Positions 1-8,750 of a DNA stretch of 64,000 bases are shown in pieces. How positions within the stretch are numbered: position 1 is the stretch's first letter; every line of letters starts with the position of its first letter. The stretch comes from 9FT-COMBO-48-23 sp964400675 (lineage in GTDB: Bacteria > Chloroflexota > Dehalococcoidia > GIF9 > UBA5629). Under the pieces are notes generated by a model. It worked only from the letters and a program-made list of their open reading frames with translations. It searched no databases and was not told the origin of the DNA. The position numbers and the translations under genes were made by a program. The stretch covers positions 32,241 to 96,240 of the forward strand of contig CAYNVO010000010.1 in the NCBI GenBank assembly GCA_964400675.1. The letters are read 5' to 3'.

Positions 1-972
1 AATAGAAAAGGGACAAAAACTAGCTCTTTTGGTGCGCCAGGAAGGATTGGGCATGACTCGTCGAAGTTCTACAGTGCAAAGCTGTACGAGGGACTTAAAC
101 CAAAACAAGTCCAGTACGTAGAGAACAAAATTGACTCGTCAAACCTGAACAAGATATTTTGCAAGAGCAGTGAGCATATGGCGGAGTTACCTGACAACAG
201 CGTCCATCTAATGGTTACTTCGCCCCCATACAATGTAGGTAAGGAATATGATGAAGATCTTTCTTTAGATGAATACCGGGCACTCCTAAAAAGGGTTTTG
301 TCAGAGGTACATCGAGTTCTCGTGCCTGGAGGGAGAGCTTGCATAAATGTGGCAAACCTCGGCAGAAAGCCCTACATACCACTCCATATCTACATCACGG
401 AAGATGCTTTGCAAGTGGGTTTTTTGATGCGGGGAGAAATAATCTGGGACAAGGCAAGCAGTGCGAGCACATCAACTGCGTGGGGGAGTTGGAGATCGCC
501 TACAAATCCCACTCTCAGAGATACTCATGAGTACATTCTGGTCTTTTGTAAGGACACTTTTGGCAGAAAGGCATCACCAACGAGGGCAAGCACTATTTCT
601 AGGGATGAGTTTCTAGAGTTTACGAAAAGCGTTTGGACCTTTCCCGCAGAGTCAGCTAGGAAGGTCGGACATCCTGCTCCTTTCCCCGTCGAACTTCCAT
701 ACAGATTGATACAGCTGTACACTTTTGAAAAAGATGTCGTGCTAGACCCGTTTGCAGGAAGTGGAGCGACGTGTGTTGCTGCGTTAAAGACCAACAGGTT
801 TTATGTGGCCTATGATATAAGTGAAGAATACACTCAGCTGGCTGAGAAAAGAGTCCAAGACTTTCTTACTCGCAATTCAACTGCTCAGCTGCTACTTCCC
901 AAGGAGATCAAGCCTCACGCGCCTCGTGTGAAAGTTTTATCTAATCCATCACTCCAATTGGAGGATAGATGA
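1..972 (+). CDS. Site-specific DNA methyltransferase (N4-cytosine/N6-adenine type), 5' partial
   Basis: The frame is open from base 1, so the gene begins before the window; the ATG at 178 is internal, because the upstream residues (KTSSFG...GHDSSKFY, then NKIFCKSSEHM) look like the N-terminal region of this family. The catalytic motif TSPPY lies near codon 75 and the AdoMet-binding motif DPFAGSGAT near codon 250. That order, catalytic before cofactor motif, is the beta-class arrangement. It should transfer a methyl group from AdoMet to an exocyclic amino group in a specific DNA site. It overlaps the next gene by ATGA, which suggests translational coupling and a restriction-modification pair. 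The recognition sequence cannot be read from the protein. A solitary methylase is possible but less likely. Confidence 0.9.
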   Translation, partial: NRKGTKTSSFGAPGRIGHDSSKFYSAKLYEGLKPKQVQYVENKIDSSNLNKIFCKSSEHMAELPDNSVHLMVTSPPYNVGKEYDEDLSLDEYRALLKRVLSEVHRVLVPGGRACINVANLGRKPYIPLHIYITEDALQVGFLMRGEIIWDKASSASTSTAWGSWRSPTNPTLRDTHEYILVFCKDTFGRKASPTRASTISRDEFLEFTKSVWTFPAESARKVGHPAPFPVELPYRLIQLYTFEKDVVLDPFAGSGATCVAALKTNRFYVAYDISEEYTQLAEKRVQDFLTRNSTAQLLLPKEIKPHAPRVKVLSNPSLQLEDR

Positions 973-1931
973 AGATTTCTGGTTCAGTGACGGGACATCC
1001 ACTGTGGACTGTGGATATTGAACGGGACATGCTCACTGACAGCATGTTCGCCACCATATTTTGTGATTCCGCAAAGGGTGGTTGTGGGCACACGGAAAGA
1101 GCTGTATTCAGAGGTCGGTCTGGCAAGTGTCCTATCTGTGGGAAAGCGGCTATTGGTGTATCCGCTTTCAATCAGCGTAATGCAGTGGTGGCTGATGTCA
1201 CTGAGAGCTTCGCTGTAGATATATTTAGCCAAGCGGTAAGTACCTCACCAGAACTCTCAGGCAAGTTCTTCGTCAAGCGAAATGTCGTGTGCCCTCAACT
1301 GGAATTGCGAGGTGCAACCGCAGCCGATATGGCAATTCTGAACGACGACATCAAGGGGCCTGTGTCAGCCAAGAACATTGAGTGCATTTTTGAGATAAAG
1401 ATGTCCATCATATGGAACTGGGCTGAGGGTGAGCATATCAAGCCCCTTGCTGATTACGATGCTCATGCTGGTCGCCCTAGTATTTATCGGACGGATAGCA
1501 TACTTAAGGCGATAGGTAAAGCTGCAATAACAAGAAGTTGCCAGGGAAGTGAGAGGATCCCTTTTATTGTAGTCGCCAACACACCACCACCGCCAAACTA
1601 CCGGGATAAGATTGACGGAACAGTCAAGGCGGGCCTCATCCAGAAGTGGATCTCTTTGACTCCTAACCCCCTGATTGTCGAACCCAAGAAGTCACCGGAC
1701 AAACGCAATCCGAAACAAACGATTGGATTCTTGCGACTAGATAATATTGCTGAGCTTCAAGGACTTCTCACAACCGCATTAACTACCCAATGGCAGTACA
1801 TAGGGGCAATGGTAGAGGCTAAAAAGATTGGTGAGATGATAAAGTCTTTAGACTTGTCTCAATCACCAGACCAGATTGGGTACGAGTTCTTGAGGCGGTT
1901 GCCTGAAGCTAGTGCTCTTTCAAAGCTCTAG
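969..1931 (+). CDS. Probable restriction endonuclease partner of the methyltransferase
   Basis: This 320-residue protein overlaps the methyltransferase stop by four bases. I do not recognise a named family. Visible features are a zinc-knuckle-like pattern near residues 32-57 (C..GGCGHTE then CPICGK) and an acidic cluster ending in ECIFEIKMS near residue 140, which resembles the E-x-K half of a PD-(D/E)XK nuclease core, with candidate acidic residues upstream (ILNDD). No membrane segment is seen. Position, size and the ExK motif support a type II restriction enzyme that cuts DNA left unmethylated by the upstream enzyme. This is inferred from context more than from homology. Confidence 0.6.
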   Translation: MKISGSVTGHPLWTVDIERDMLTDSMFATIFCDSAKGGCGHTERAVFRGRSGKCPICGKAAIGVSAFNQRNAVVADVTESFAVDIFSQAVSTSPELSGKFFVKRNVVCPQLELRGATAADMAILNDDIKGPVSAKNIECIFEIKMSIIWNWAEGEHIKPLADYDAHAGRPSIYRTDSILKAIGKAAITRSCQGSERIPFIVVANTPPPPNYRDKIDGTVKAGLIQKWISLTPNPLIVEPKKSPDKRNPKQTIGFLRLDNIAELQGLLTTALTTQWQYIGAMVEAKKIGEMIKSLDLSQSPDQIGYEFLRRLPEASALSKL

Positions 1932-1955
1932 ACCACCCTAAGCGTCAGTGACATC

Positions 1956-3161
1956 ATGGCCAAAAGCACTAATAATGAACGTAATACTAGACTCTCGCAA
2001 TATCCCATAACTTTTGTTGAGACCATTTTTGCCGTAGTTATCGGTGCTAGCATTCTTCAATTCCGCGACCTTCTGTTTCCACCATCCTTATCCAGCCAAA
2101 ACTTCTGGGCACTGGTTATAGCCTATTTCACCGCGATTGCAAGCTGGTTCGGTTGGCATAGGTCTGCAACTGAATATCCGTACACCGACTCCGCGGTAGG
2201 ACGACTTAGATCAGTATTGGATGCGATTGTTGTGATAACATACGTTGCACTATTATTCTTTGGAGGTAAGGTAGATCAATTCCTCGGTTGGTACCTCTGG
2301 AGTTTCGTCATTGTTTTTAGCTTATATGCTATCGTGGGAGCACTACGACGAATCGAATATAATGACCCTCGAGCAAGCGAGATCCCCTTGATCATATACC
2401 ACGCGATTGTAGTGCTTTTTATAGCTGTCACATGTACGATTCTTTCGGCGTTAGAGCCCGATTTCCTGACAAGAATAACATGGCTGTTCGTCTTGCTGCC
2501 GGCTGTACCTGTGGTAAGCTTCCGGTGGTTCCGCGAATGGCGCAAATTGCCTTTAATAAAGAGAAACAGTGGCGGAATCACAATCGCAGTAGATATGGAC
2601 GGTGTCTTAGTAGAACAAGTGATGCCAGTACTTAACAAGCTCAAGCAAGAAACTGGTGTGAACCTTTGCAAGTGTGATATCACAAGCTGGGAATATCCTA
2701 TCAATGGTACAAATATAAAGATTGAAATAGAAAAGGCTGAAAGAGAAGAGGGATTTGTTCGTCAAATGCCAGCCATAGAAGGTGCCGCGGAGGCGATCAG
2801 AGTTCTATCGGCAAATAATGAAATAGTAATTGCCACTAGCAGGGAGTCCTGTACAGACTCTTGGAGTCGAGGGTGGCTGAAGAAACATGATATCCCATAT
2901 AAGCAATTTGTGAACACTAGGGCAGACGGAAAAACCTTGCTAGATGTGGACCTGCTTATAGATGACTACATTGGCAACATCGAAGCGTTCATAAAGAATG
3001 GGGCAACGAATAGACGGGCGATTCTCTTTTCACAACCTTGGAACCAAGATACTAGACGCATAGGGAATTTACTTGCCTCGGGTAGTGTGAGAGTTGCGCA
3101 TAGTTGGCACAGTGTCTTAGCTATCTTGGGTTATGGACACTCCGGGTCAGAAGTACCCTGA
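1956..3161 (+). CDS. Polytopic membrane protein with C-terminal 5'(3')-deoxyribonucleotidase-like (HAD) domain
   Basis: This 401-residue protein has two parts. Residues about 15-200 hold roughly six hydrophobic segments. Residues about 208-390 form a haloacid-dehalogenase-type domain of the NT5C/deoxyribonucleotidase kind: the DMDGVLVE nucleophile motif, IATSRES as motif II and DLLIDDYIGN as the metal-binding aspartates. A soluble nucleotidase would dephosphorylate nucleoside monophosphates; here the domain would be tethered to the cytoplasmic face of the membrane. The gene starts 24 bases after the putative restriction enzyme on the same strand, so it may be co-transcribed with the restriction-modification pair. 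A role in defence is inference only. Confidence 0.65.
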   Translation: MAKSTNNERNTRLSQYPITFVETIFAVVIGASILQFRDLLFPPSLSSQNFWALVIAYFTAIASWFGWHRSATEYPYTDSAVGRLRSVLDAIVVITYVALLFFGGKVDQFLGWYLWSFVIVFSLYAIVGALRRIEYNDPRASEIPLIIYHAIVVLFIAVTCTILSALEPDFLTRITWLFVLLPAVPVVSFRWFREWRKLPLIKRNSGGITIAVDMDGVLVEQVMPVLNKLKQETGVNLCKCDITSWEYPINGTNIKIEIEKAEREEGFVRQMPAIEGAAEAIRVLSANNEIVIATSRESCTDSWSRGWLKKHDIPYKQFVNTRADGKTLLDVDLLIDDYIGNIEAFIKNGATNRRAILFSQPWNQDTRRIGNLLASGSVRVAHSWHSVLAILGYGHSGSEVP

Positions 3162-3218
3162 GTACCTAACAAACTCTCTCAATTCACATTGCACGTTACG
3201 TCAGAAGGTGTAGAACCA

Positions 3219-3247
3219 TTGACAAGTTGGTGCGATGGACTTATATT
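3219..3247 (+). promoter_or_regulatory. Sigma-70-type promoter of first zinc-ribbon gene
   Basis: TTGACA (3219-3224) and TATATT (3242-3247) are separated by 17 bases, 32 bases upstream of the ATG at 3279. The block around it (GTAGAACCATTG...CAAGTTGG) recurs before the second zinc-ribbon gene, so promoter and N-terminal coding sequence were duplicated together. Confidence 0.7.
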
Positions 3248-3278
3248 ATGCTTGTGGCTAGTCGCAGGGTGAGGTAAG

Positions 3279-3683
3279 ATGCAACAGCAGTACCAATGCT
3301 CTAACTGTGGTGCCCCGGTTGCTTTCGGGATGAGGTTTTGTGGCAATTGCGGATTGCAACTTAATTGGCCAACGCCACAGCAGACACAACCCCCGCCAAA
3401 CTATCAGCAACAGGGAATTATTGAATCCGAAAAGGAAAAACCCGAAAAAGCAAAAAATCCCGTTGTGGAGGGAATTAGGTGGATTTTTTTTCTATTCATC
3501 ATGCTTCCCATTTTCCTTGGACTTTTGGTCTGGTGGTACTTTCGCTGCTTTGTTGCAGCTCCTACTGGGAACACTGCATTTGACATAGGTCGTTTCATAG
3601 GGGGCCCTGCAGGGCTATTATTGTTTGGTTGGCTTATTAGCTGGCTGACTAAAAAGAGAGACAAAGGCGATAGTCAGGGGTGA
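3279..3683 (+). CDS. Zinc-ribbon membrane protein, tandem copy 1
   Basis: This is a 134-residue protein. Residues 1-27 form a double-cysteine zinc ribbon (CSNCG...FCGNCG), followed by a proline/glutamine-rich linker (about residues 30-50), a basic/acidic stretch and two hydrophobic segments near residues 66-90 and 105-125. The charged tail KKRDKGDSQG should be cytoplasmic. No catalytic motif is visible. It is the first of four tandem genes that begin with almost the same MQQ-Y-QCSNCGA sequence but differ completely after residue 45. GAGG precedes the ATG. Function is unknown; the ribbon could bind metal or mediate protein contacts at the membrane. Confidence 0.8.
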   Translation: MQQQYQCSNCGAPVAFGMRFCGNCGLQLNWPTPQQTQPPPNYQQQGIIESEKEKPEKAKNPVVEGIRWIFFLFIMLPIFLGLLVWWYFRCFVAAPTGNTAFDIGRFIGGPAGLLLFGWLISWLTKKRDKGDSQG

Positions 3684-3801
3684 TAGGCTATCTCTGTGGC
3701 AAACCAACGCTAAAGGCTACGAATTGTATTCATTAAATAGCAACCCCCTCGCTGATGGACAAGAGAATTGAGGTCACAAAAAGCAAGAGAGCGTAGAACC
3801 A

Positions 3802-3830
3802 TTGCCAAGTTGGCGAGACGGACTTATAGT
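3802..3830 (+). promoter_or_regulatory. Duplicated promoter of second zinc-ribbon gene
   Basis: TTGCCA (3802-3807) and TATAGT (3825-3830) lie 17 bases apart in a block nearly identical to that before the first zinc-ribbon gene. One base of the -35 hexamer differs from copy 1 (TTGACA). Confidence 0.6.
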
Positions 3831-3863
3831 ATGCTTGTGGGCTAGTGGACAGGATGCGGTGAG

Positions 3864-4586
3864 ATGCAACAACAGTACCAATGCTCTAACTGCGGTGCCC
3901 AGGTTGCTTTTGGGACTGGGTTTTGCGGCAATTGTGGATTCCCGCTGGATTGGCCAACACAACAGCAGGTACAACCCCCAGTACAGTATCAACAGACACA
4001 TCAAGAACTCCTTTTATTGTTACTCAGGCCATCACTATCAAAGATATTTGAGAGTCCATCCGATAACTCTCCAATAGATGCTGATGGCCTAGAGACATGT
4101 TATGGCGTGTATACTACCAAAGGAATGCCTAAGCAGGCTCTAGAGCGATTACCAACACTTTGCGTTAGCGAGAATGGAAGTGTAGGTTATACTATTCCCA
4201 TGAGACTAGACCTACAACTTTGTCTACACCAACTGGCATCTGACGCTAATCCCCCTATTGATTTTCCACTTGGGCTCTTCACAAATCGTGATGTTATGGT
4301 AATTTCAAAGGGGCTCTACACTGTTCAATTATGGCACAACACCCCCCAAGGTGCTATCAAGGCTTTGAACACGGAATTGAATGAATTTCTCGCTTCCAAA
4401 ATTATCTATGCCTGTACAACCACTGATGAAGGAGCTATGAATAATCTTAGAAGGTTGGAAGCTACTGCGAAACATCTCTTATCCTCAATAGATCCTAAAA
4501 CAAACACGTTACCTAAATTACCTCCTGAGATAGCTAGTGGATGGCAACACGACTTTTTAGAACCCATTTTTAAGCGTGCTAAATAA
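3864..4586 (+). CDS. Zinc-ribbon protein, tandem copy 2
   Basis: The first 45 residues of this 240-residue protein match copy 1 (MQQQYQCSNCGAQVAFGTGFCGNCG, with the same glutamine/proline linker). The remainder, about residues 48-240, is a soluble-looking domain I do not recognise, with no clear membrane segment. It resembles neither the C-terminus of copy 1 nor that of copy 3. GGTGAG lies just before the ATG. The gene has its own copy of the promoter block. The pattern suggests that one regulatory and ribbon cassette was joined to different effector domains. Confidence 0.75.
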   Translation: MQQQYQCSNCGAQVAFGTGFCGNCGFPLDWPTQQQVQPPVQYQQTHQELLLLLLRPSLSKIFESPSDNSPIDADGLETCYGVYTTKGMPKQALERLPTLCVSENGSVGYTIPMRLDLQLCLHQLASDANPPIDFPLGLFTNRDVMVISKGLYTVQLWHNTPQGAIKALNTELNEFLASKIIYACTTTDEGAMNNLRRLEATAKHLLSSIDPKTNTLPKLPPEIASGWQHDFLEPIFKRAK

Positions 4587-4677
4587 ACTAGGCAGTAATC
4601 GAGTAGTGATACAACTTTTAGTCATTTTCCCCAAAATACATAGAATGTTTTGGTCGATGTAACCAAGGGGTGATAGG

Positions 4678-5778
4678 GTGCAGCAATCGTATCAGTGTTC
4701 TAATTGTGGTGCTCCAGTGGCTTCGGGGGTCAGGTTCTGTGGCAATTGTGGAGCACGTTTAGCTGTGGGAGCCAAAGGGGGGCGAGGAACAAGCCCATGG
4801 CTTAGAATTCTTGTTGTTTTTATAGCTGTTGTTTTTTTCTTTGGGGGCATACCAATTGCGCTTGGAACGTGTTCTCCGGCAACGACATCTCCCCCTTCGC
4901 TACCCACTTCGGTGCCTGTTATTAATTCTTTTACAGCGAATCCCACTAGCATAAATGAAGGCGATAGTTGCACCCTGGCCTGGGATGTTACTGGAGCCGC
5001 GGCTGTTGCGATAGATAATGGGATAGGAGCCGTCCCAGCTTCGGGAGACATCGAAACAAGACCGTCTACTACCACCACTTATACCCTGATAGCCGCCACC
5101 ACAGGCAGAGTGACCAAATCGGTTACGGTTACAGTCACTGCATCTCCCAATACGGGAGCCGTCAAAGGTCATATATCCTATTTTGACAACGTACCAGCAT
5201 CACAAATGGAAGTGGTGTTCTTTGAGCAAGATAACATTACAAGTTATAAGAGAGTTACAACCGATAATAATGGTGATTACACATTGTCAAATGTTCCAGT
5301 AGGCACATATGAGATCTATACTGCTACTTTCAGACATGACAGCCCTGTAGTCCTAACATTCGGAACCCCACCCCCTTTGACTACTGAGGAATTGTTACCT
5401 CCTGATGCAATAATTAGTATCAGCGACCAACAAATAGTTACTCCACCAACAATTATGGTGCCAAGACAAATTACACATATATATTACCACGATACAAACC
5501 ACTCATCACTTGTAGATATTACAGACCCCACTTTAAACGTTACTATAGCATCAGCGTCAATGTTTTCTTGGGTGACTATACCCAATGCTGCTAATTACTC
5601 TGTACTATTCCGACCTTTGAATTACCAACCAGCCAATTACAACGATAGTATTACAGTGAAGGGAGCTACTATAACTTCACCAATATTGCAACCATACAAC
5701 TATGTATTAATCATTCAGGCATTTGATGAACGGGGAGCACGGGTTGGTGAGGGTAGGGGGTGGTTTAATGCAAAGTAA
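4678..5778 (+). CDS. Zinc-ribbon, membrane-anchored surface protein with Ig-like domains, tandem copy 3
   Basis: The start is GTG at 4678, chosen because it places the zinc ribbon (QQSYQCSNCGA...FCGNCG) at the N-terminus as in its neighbours. Residues about 40-62 form one membrane segment. The rest faces outward: a proline/threonine linker, an Ig-like fold about residues 80-150 (VINSFTANPTSINEGDSCTL onward), a carboxypeptidase-regulatory-like beta-sandwich about 157-215 (GAVKGHISYF...GDYTLSNVPVGTYEI) and a final domain about 265-366 ending in the YVLIIQAFDERG strand. No catalytic residues are evident. It is probably a surface binding or structural protein. Confidence 0.75.
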   Translation: MQQSYQCSNCGAPVASGVRFCGNCGARLAVGAKGGRGTSPWLRILVVFIAVVFFFGGIPIALGTCSPATTSPPSLPTSVPVINSFTANPTSINEGDSCTLAWDVTGAAAVAIDNGIGAVPASGDIETRPSTTTTYTLIAATTGRVTKSVTVTVTASPNTGAVKGHISYFDNVPASQMEVVFFEQDNITSYKRVTTDNNGDYTLSNVPVGTYEIYTATFRHDSPVVLTFGTPPPLTTEELLPPDAIISISDQQIVTPPTIMVPRQITHIYYHDTNHSSLVDITDPTLNVTIASASMFSWVTIPNAANYSVLFRPLNYQPANYNDSITVKGATITSPILQPYNYVLIIQAFDERGARVGEGRGWFNAK

Positions 5779-5831
5779 GTGCATAATCAGGGCAGATACT
5801 CGATTGCCATTGACGACAATGGGTGGTTGTG

Positions 5832-6260
5832 ATGCAGCAGTTGTATCAGTGTTCTAATTGTGGTGCGGCGGTCGCTTTCGGGATGAGGTTTTGTGGCAGT
5901 TGTGGATTGCAACTGAATTGGCCAACGCAACAGCAGGTGCAACCTACACCACAGTATCAACAATATAGTCAACAGCCAGTGCACATGAACTGGTTTAAAA
6001 GACATCTTAACTGGACATATTTCCTGGGAATTCTCGCCATATATGTAGCATTTGGTCTTATACTTGCTCTTGCTTTTCTTCTTTTCTCTGAATTGGATGA
6101 AAATAGTATTGGGATAGCAATGGTGGCAGTGTGGTTTGTATGTATATGTTGCTTGAAAGTTTGGGTAATCGCGCAGAAGGGCAGACATTGGGCGTGGAAT
6201 TTGATGCCAATACTTTGGCTTTGGATACCATTGCTCCTCGGTAATGCAAAAGGGAAATAA
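5832..6260 (+). CDS. Zinc-ribbon membrane protein, tandem copy 4
   Basis: This 142-residue protein begins MQQLYQCSNCGAAVAFGMRF with the same zinc ribbon and Q/P-rich linker as the three upstream genes. The ATG at 5832 is preferred over a GTG at 5823 because it aligns with the paralogues. Three hydrophobic segments follow, near residues 60-85, 92-110 and 118-136. No catalytic motif is visible. It ends the tandem zinc-ribbon array; a 312-base gap follows before the next supported gene, which is on the other strand. Confidence 0.75.
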   Translation: MQQLYQCSNCGAAVAFGMRFCGSCGLQLNWPTQQQVQPTPQYQQYSQQPVHMNWFKRHLNWTYFLGILAIYVAFGLILALAFLLFSELDENSIGIAMVAVWFVCICCLKVWVIAQKGRHWAWNLMPILWLWIPLLLGNAKGK

Positions 6261-6571
6261 ACTCTAATAACTAAGAAACTGCTACAGAGTGTATACAAAT
6301 TAGGAATCGTAAAACTGGCGAGATTATTTTATCGTCAATGCTTGAATTCTTTTGGTATTGCCAGTAGCAGTTTCATATCTACAGTTCATGACAATGCGCA
6401 GTGGTCGGTGTGGTACCTAATTAGATATCTGAAGCAATATGCTTAAGTGATGATAGCCCCTACTCTTAATCTCAATTAAGATGTGAGCACACGGTTTGTT
6501 TCGCCAAGCTTAACAGATTTGACCTTAAACCTATGAACCATGCCATTTTCATAAACTGTGACAATCAACTA

Positions 6572-6742
6572 TTATTCTTTAGCTACACCCTTGTAAGGAC
6601 CAGGTGTTTTTTTCGTTGAGACTAGACGCCCTGTCTTCCTATCATATTTTTGCCATGCTTGTAGCCTTGTATTATATTTCTGGAATGCATTCTTTACTTT
6701 TCCGACTCTGTGCCCCTCTTTAATCTTAATATTTTTGCCCAC
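6572..6742 (-). CDS. Small basic protein, 56 residues
   Basis: This ORF starts with GTG at 6742 and ends at 6572. A near-perfect ribosome-binding site (GGAGGAG) sits five bases upstream of the GTG, the strongest argument that it is translated. The product is lysine-rich and hydrophilic (VGKNIKIKEGHRVGK at the N-terminus, TPGPYKGVAKE at the C-terminus), with no membrane segment or cysteine. I do not recognise the family. It lies alone between the zinc-ribbon array and an unknown minus-strand gene. A small nucleic-acid-binding protein would fit the composition, but that is a guess. Confidence 0.5.
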   Translation of the reverse strand: MGKNIKIKEGHRVGKVKNAFQKYNTRLQAWQKYDRKTGRLVSTKKTPGPYKGVAKE

Positions 6743-6876
6743 AGTTCTCCTCCATACGCAGTTTTCATACTTAACGTATTGAGTTAATGATATCAGGTTG
6801 ATTATTGGATTTCTACTAAATACACATTATACTTCTTATTGTAGGGTAACAATCAGCCAGAAGATGCAATAGTAGA

Positions 6877-7917
6877 TCAATTGCCAAGGGCAGCGAAATC
6901 TATTCCTTTACTAGTGAAATCTAAACACACTCCCAAGTACATACCTGAACGAAAAAGGAAGTTGAAGTAAGATCGACTTTTACCTAACGTAAAAGCTCCC
7001 AGCTTCAATTGATCTTTGGATATATTCTCGATGCTGTTTTTATAAAAATGTTCGAAGACAGCGGTAAATAACCCTTTGGTTTGCCTATCGAAACCCTTCA
7101 CGCGCTTATCTGCTACTAATGAGTGTATCGCCCACTTATTATAAAAAGCATCGAGGTCAAGTTCTACAATTTTCTCTCGGGTTGGAAAATTCCAAATCAG
7201 CAGATAACCTAGAAAGCCCAAAAAGAAAATCTGCTCAATTGTATGATCAATTAGCCTCCCTGTATCTCCGTCAAGATTTGCGGTAGATTCTTTTCCAAGA
7301 AAACGCCTAGGAAAACAGACTGCATCGTTGATATCATACTGCGTCAATATTATACCCTTGTTCAGTCCCTTTGCGATACCAAGGTAAATCTCGTTTCTTG
7401 ATAGCGTTGCTTCAAATGTGGCATGTGCAATTCTTTCTTGCTGCCTGGCCTCTTCATTATCGTCGGGATGTAATATGGAAACCAGTGTAGTTAATGTCTC
7501 ATTGTAATTGGATACTAATGGTTGCTTTCCTCTCACTACAAATCTTCCGTCATGCGAGCTCTTGTTGGCTTTAGAATATGCGTAACTGAGGATGATTGCT
7601 TGAAATATGTTGAATAGTGTTTCATCATTCAACTCTTGACTACTAAACATGTTCCTTGCCTCGTCTGTTATTATAGCTAATGTTTGGGAAGTATCAGTTT
7701 TTGTCAAAGTGCTCTTGCGTACCGGATCGTTGTATTTATCTATAAGATCATACGTACTAGTTCTGATAGGGAAGGGCAGCATTTCTAAAGTCCCGTAGAT
7801 CTCCTGGTAAATGACACTCTTATCATTCTTTGAGTTTGACACATGACGACTAACTAGTTGTTCAGTAAGTGTACCTTGAAACTGCTTCGATAATGTGTTT
7901 AGGTTTATTTCACTCAT
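6877..7917 (-). CDS. Hypothetical protein, 346 residues
   Basis: I do not recognise this protein. The ATG at 7917 is preferred over a GTG at 7926 because GAGGTGAG lies six bases upstream of it. The sequence is mixed-charge and mostly helical-looking, with no signal peptide; one moderately hydrophobic stretch (IFFLGFLGYLLIW) occurs in the middle and is probably buried rather than membrane-spanning. There is no Walker, zinc or nuclease motif. It stands alone, with large non-coding stretches on both sides, in the accessory region. Confidence 0.6.
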   Translation of the reverse strand: MSEINLNTLSKQFQGTLTEQLVSRHVSNSKNDKSVIYQEIYGTLEMLPFPIRTSTYDLIDKYNDPVRKSTLTKTDTSQTLAIITDEARNMFSSQELNDETLFNIFQAIILSYAYSKANKSSHDGRFVVRGKQPLVSNYNETLTTLVSILHPDDNEEARQQERIAHATFEATLSRNEIYLGIAKGLNKGIILTQYDINDAVCFPRRFLGKESTANLDGDTGRLIDHTIEQIFFLGFLGYLLIWNFPTREKIVELDLDAFYNKWAIHSLVADKRVKGFDRQTKGLFTAVFEHFYKNSIENISKDQLKLGAFTLGKSRSYFNFLFRSGMYLGVCLDFTSKGIDFAALGN

Positions 7918-7926
7918 GACGCTCAC

Positions 7927-8250
7927 CTCACCGCATTGATAACGAACAGTATTATGGGGTAGTATTCATATGTATTGGATGCATTATACACCCACACAAA
8001 CCAAATAGAATACATTATTATAAAGCCTCAGCGAGGATAGGACACATTTCATCGTAGTGTTCAGTTTGCTTTCTGCTGTTACCAGCTGCCTGTTCCAAAA
8101 GCCTCTACCGAAATAAGTTAGGCTGTTCAATTTACAATCTGTCCGGGTAAACCGAAACTCTCTCTATTATCTGCCAATTACTCATCATGTCGGGAGTGAC
8201 CTTGAACAAGATAGGGTGACCCCCCGTAAAATACCCTCACTATATAGAGG
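7927..8250. other. Non-coding stretch before the 87/88-bp repeats
   Basis: About 320 bases with no supported gene, RNA or strong promoter on either strand. It separates the minus-strand hypothetical gene from the repeat array and the recombinase operon. Confidence 0.5.
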
Positions 8251-8516
8251 GAAGTTCGGAGTTCGTAGCTAGAGGTTCGTAGCTGGACACCGAACTCCCA
8301 ACTCGTCAGCTACGAACTAGCTACGAACTTTAAGGAAATTAATAACTTTTTGTATTTGGGTTTCTTGCACTGGACACCGAACTTTTAAATCGCTAGATAC
8401 GAACTAGCTACGAACTTTAATGCAGATTAGCAACTTTTTGTATTTGGAGGTTTTTATCCAGCCACCGAACTTCGGGCTCGCCAGCTACGAACTAGCTACG
8501 AACTTTAGGGCAATAA
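8251..8516. repeat. 87/88-bp tandem repeats carrying paired AGCTACGAACT sites
   Basis: Three diverged units begin at about 8285, 8372 and 8460. Each has ACCGAACT, a short variable spacer, then AGCTACGAACT (or GATACGAACT) followed directly by a second AGCTACGAACT and TTTA; units 1 and 2 then carry AACTTTTTGTATTTGG. Just before unit 1 two copies of the 11-mer occur in the opposite orientation (AGTTCGTAGCT near 8259 and GGTTCGTAGCT near 8274). The array therefore holds both direct and inverted sites for one DNA-binding protein. It lies about 240 bases upstream of a serine-recombinase operon. A replication origin, recombination accessory site or operator would all fit. Confidence 0.8.
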
Positions 8517-8701
8517 AAAGGTTTCTGTGTGTGGTTCGAGCAAGTTCGTCAAGGCCTGTGAACGTATAGAATAGAATAGATAGAATTGATTGCATAGAGG
8601 GAATTTATTGCCTAGGTCAAGAAACCACTCTGCTTCGTTGAATGTGCGGGTTCAATAATAGCTTTAGATTTGAACTAAAAGGGGGAGCCGCCATTCAAAA
8701 C

Positions 8702-8730
8702 TTGACACACTACCCGGACTGGTGTATGCT
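8702..8730 (+). promoter_or_regulatory. Strong promoter of the serine recombinase operon
   Basis: TTGACA (8702-8707) and TATGCT (8725-8730) have a 17-base spacer. The 120-residue gene starts 20 bases later, with AAGGAG as ribosome-binding site. Confidence 0.75.
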
Positions 8731-8750
8731 ATGTATACAAAGGAGCAGAA

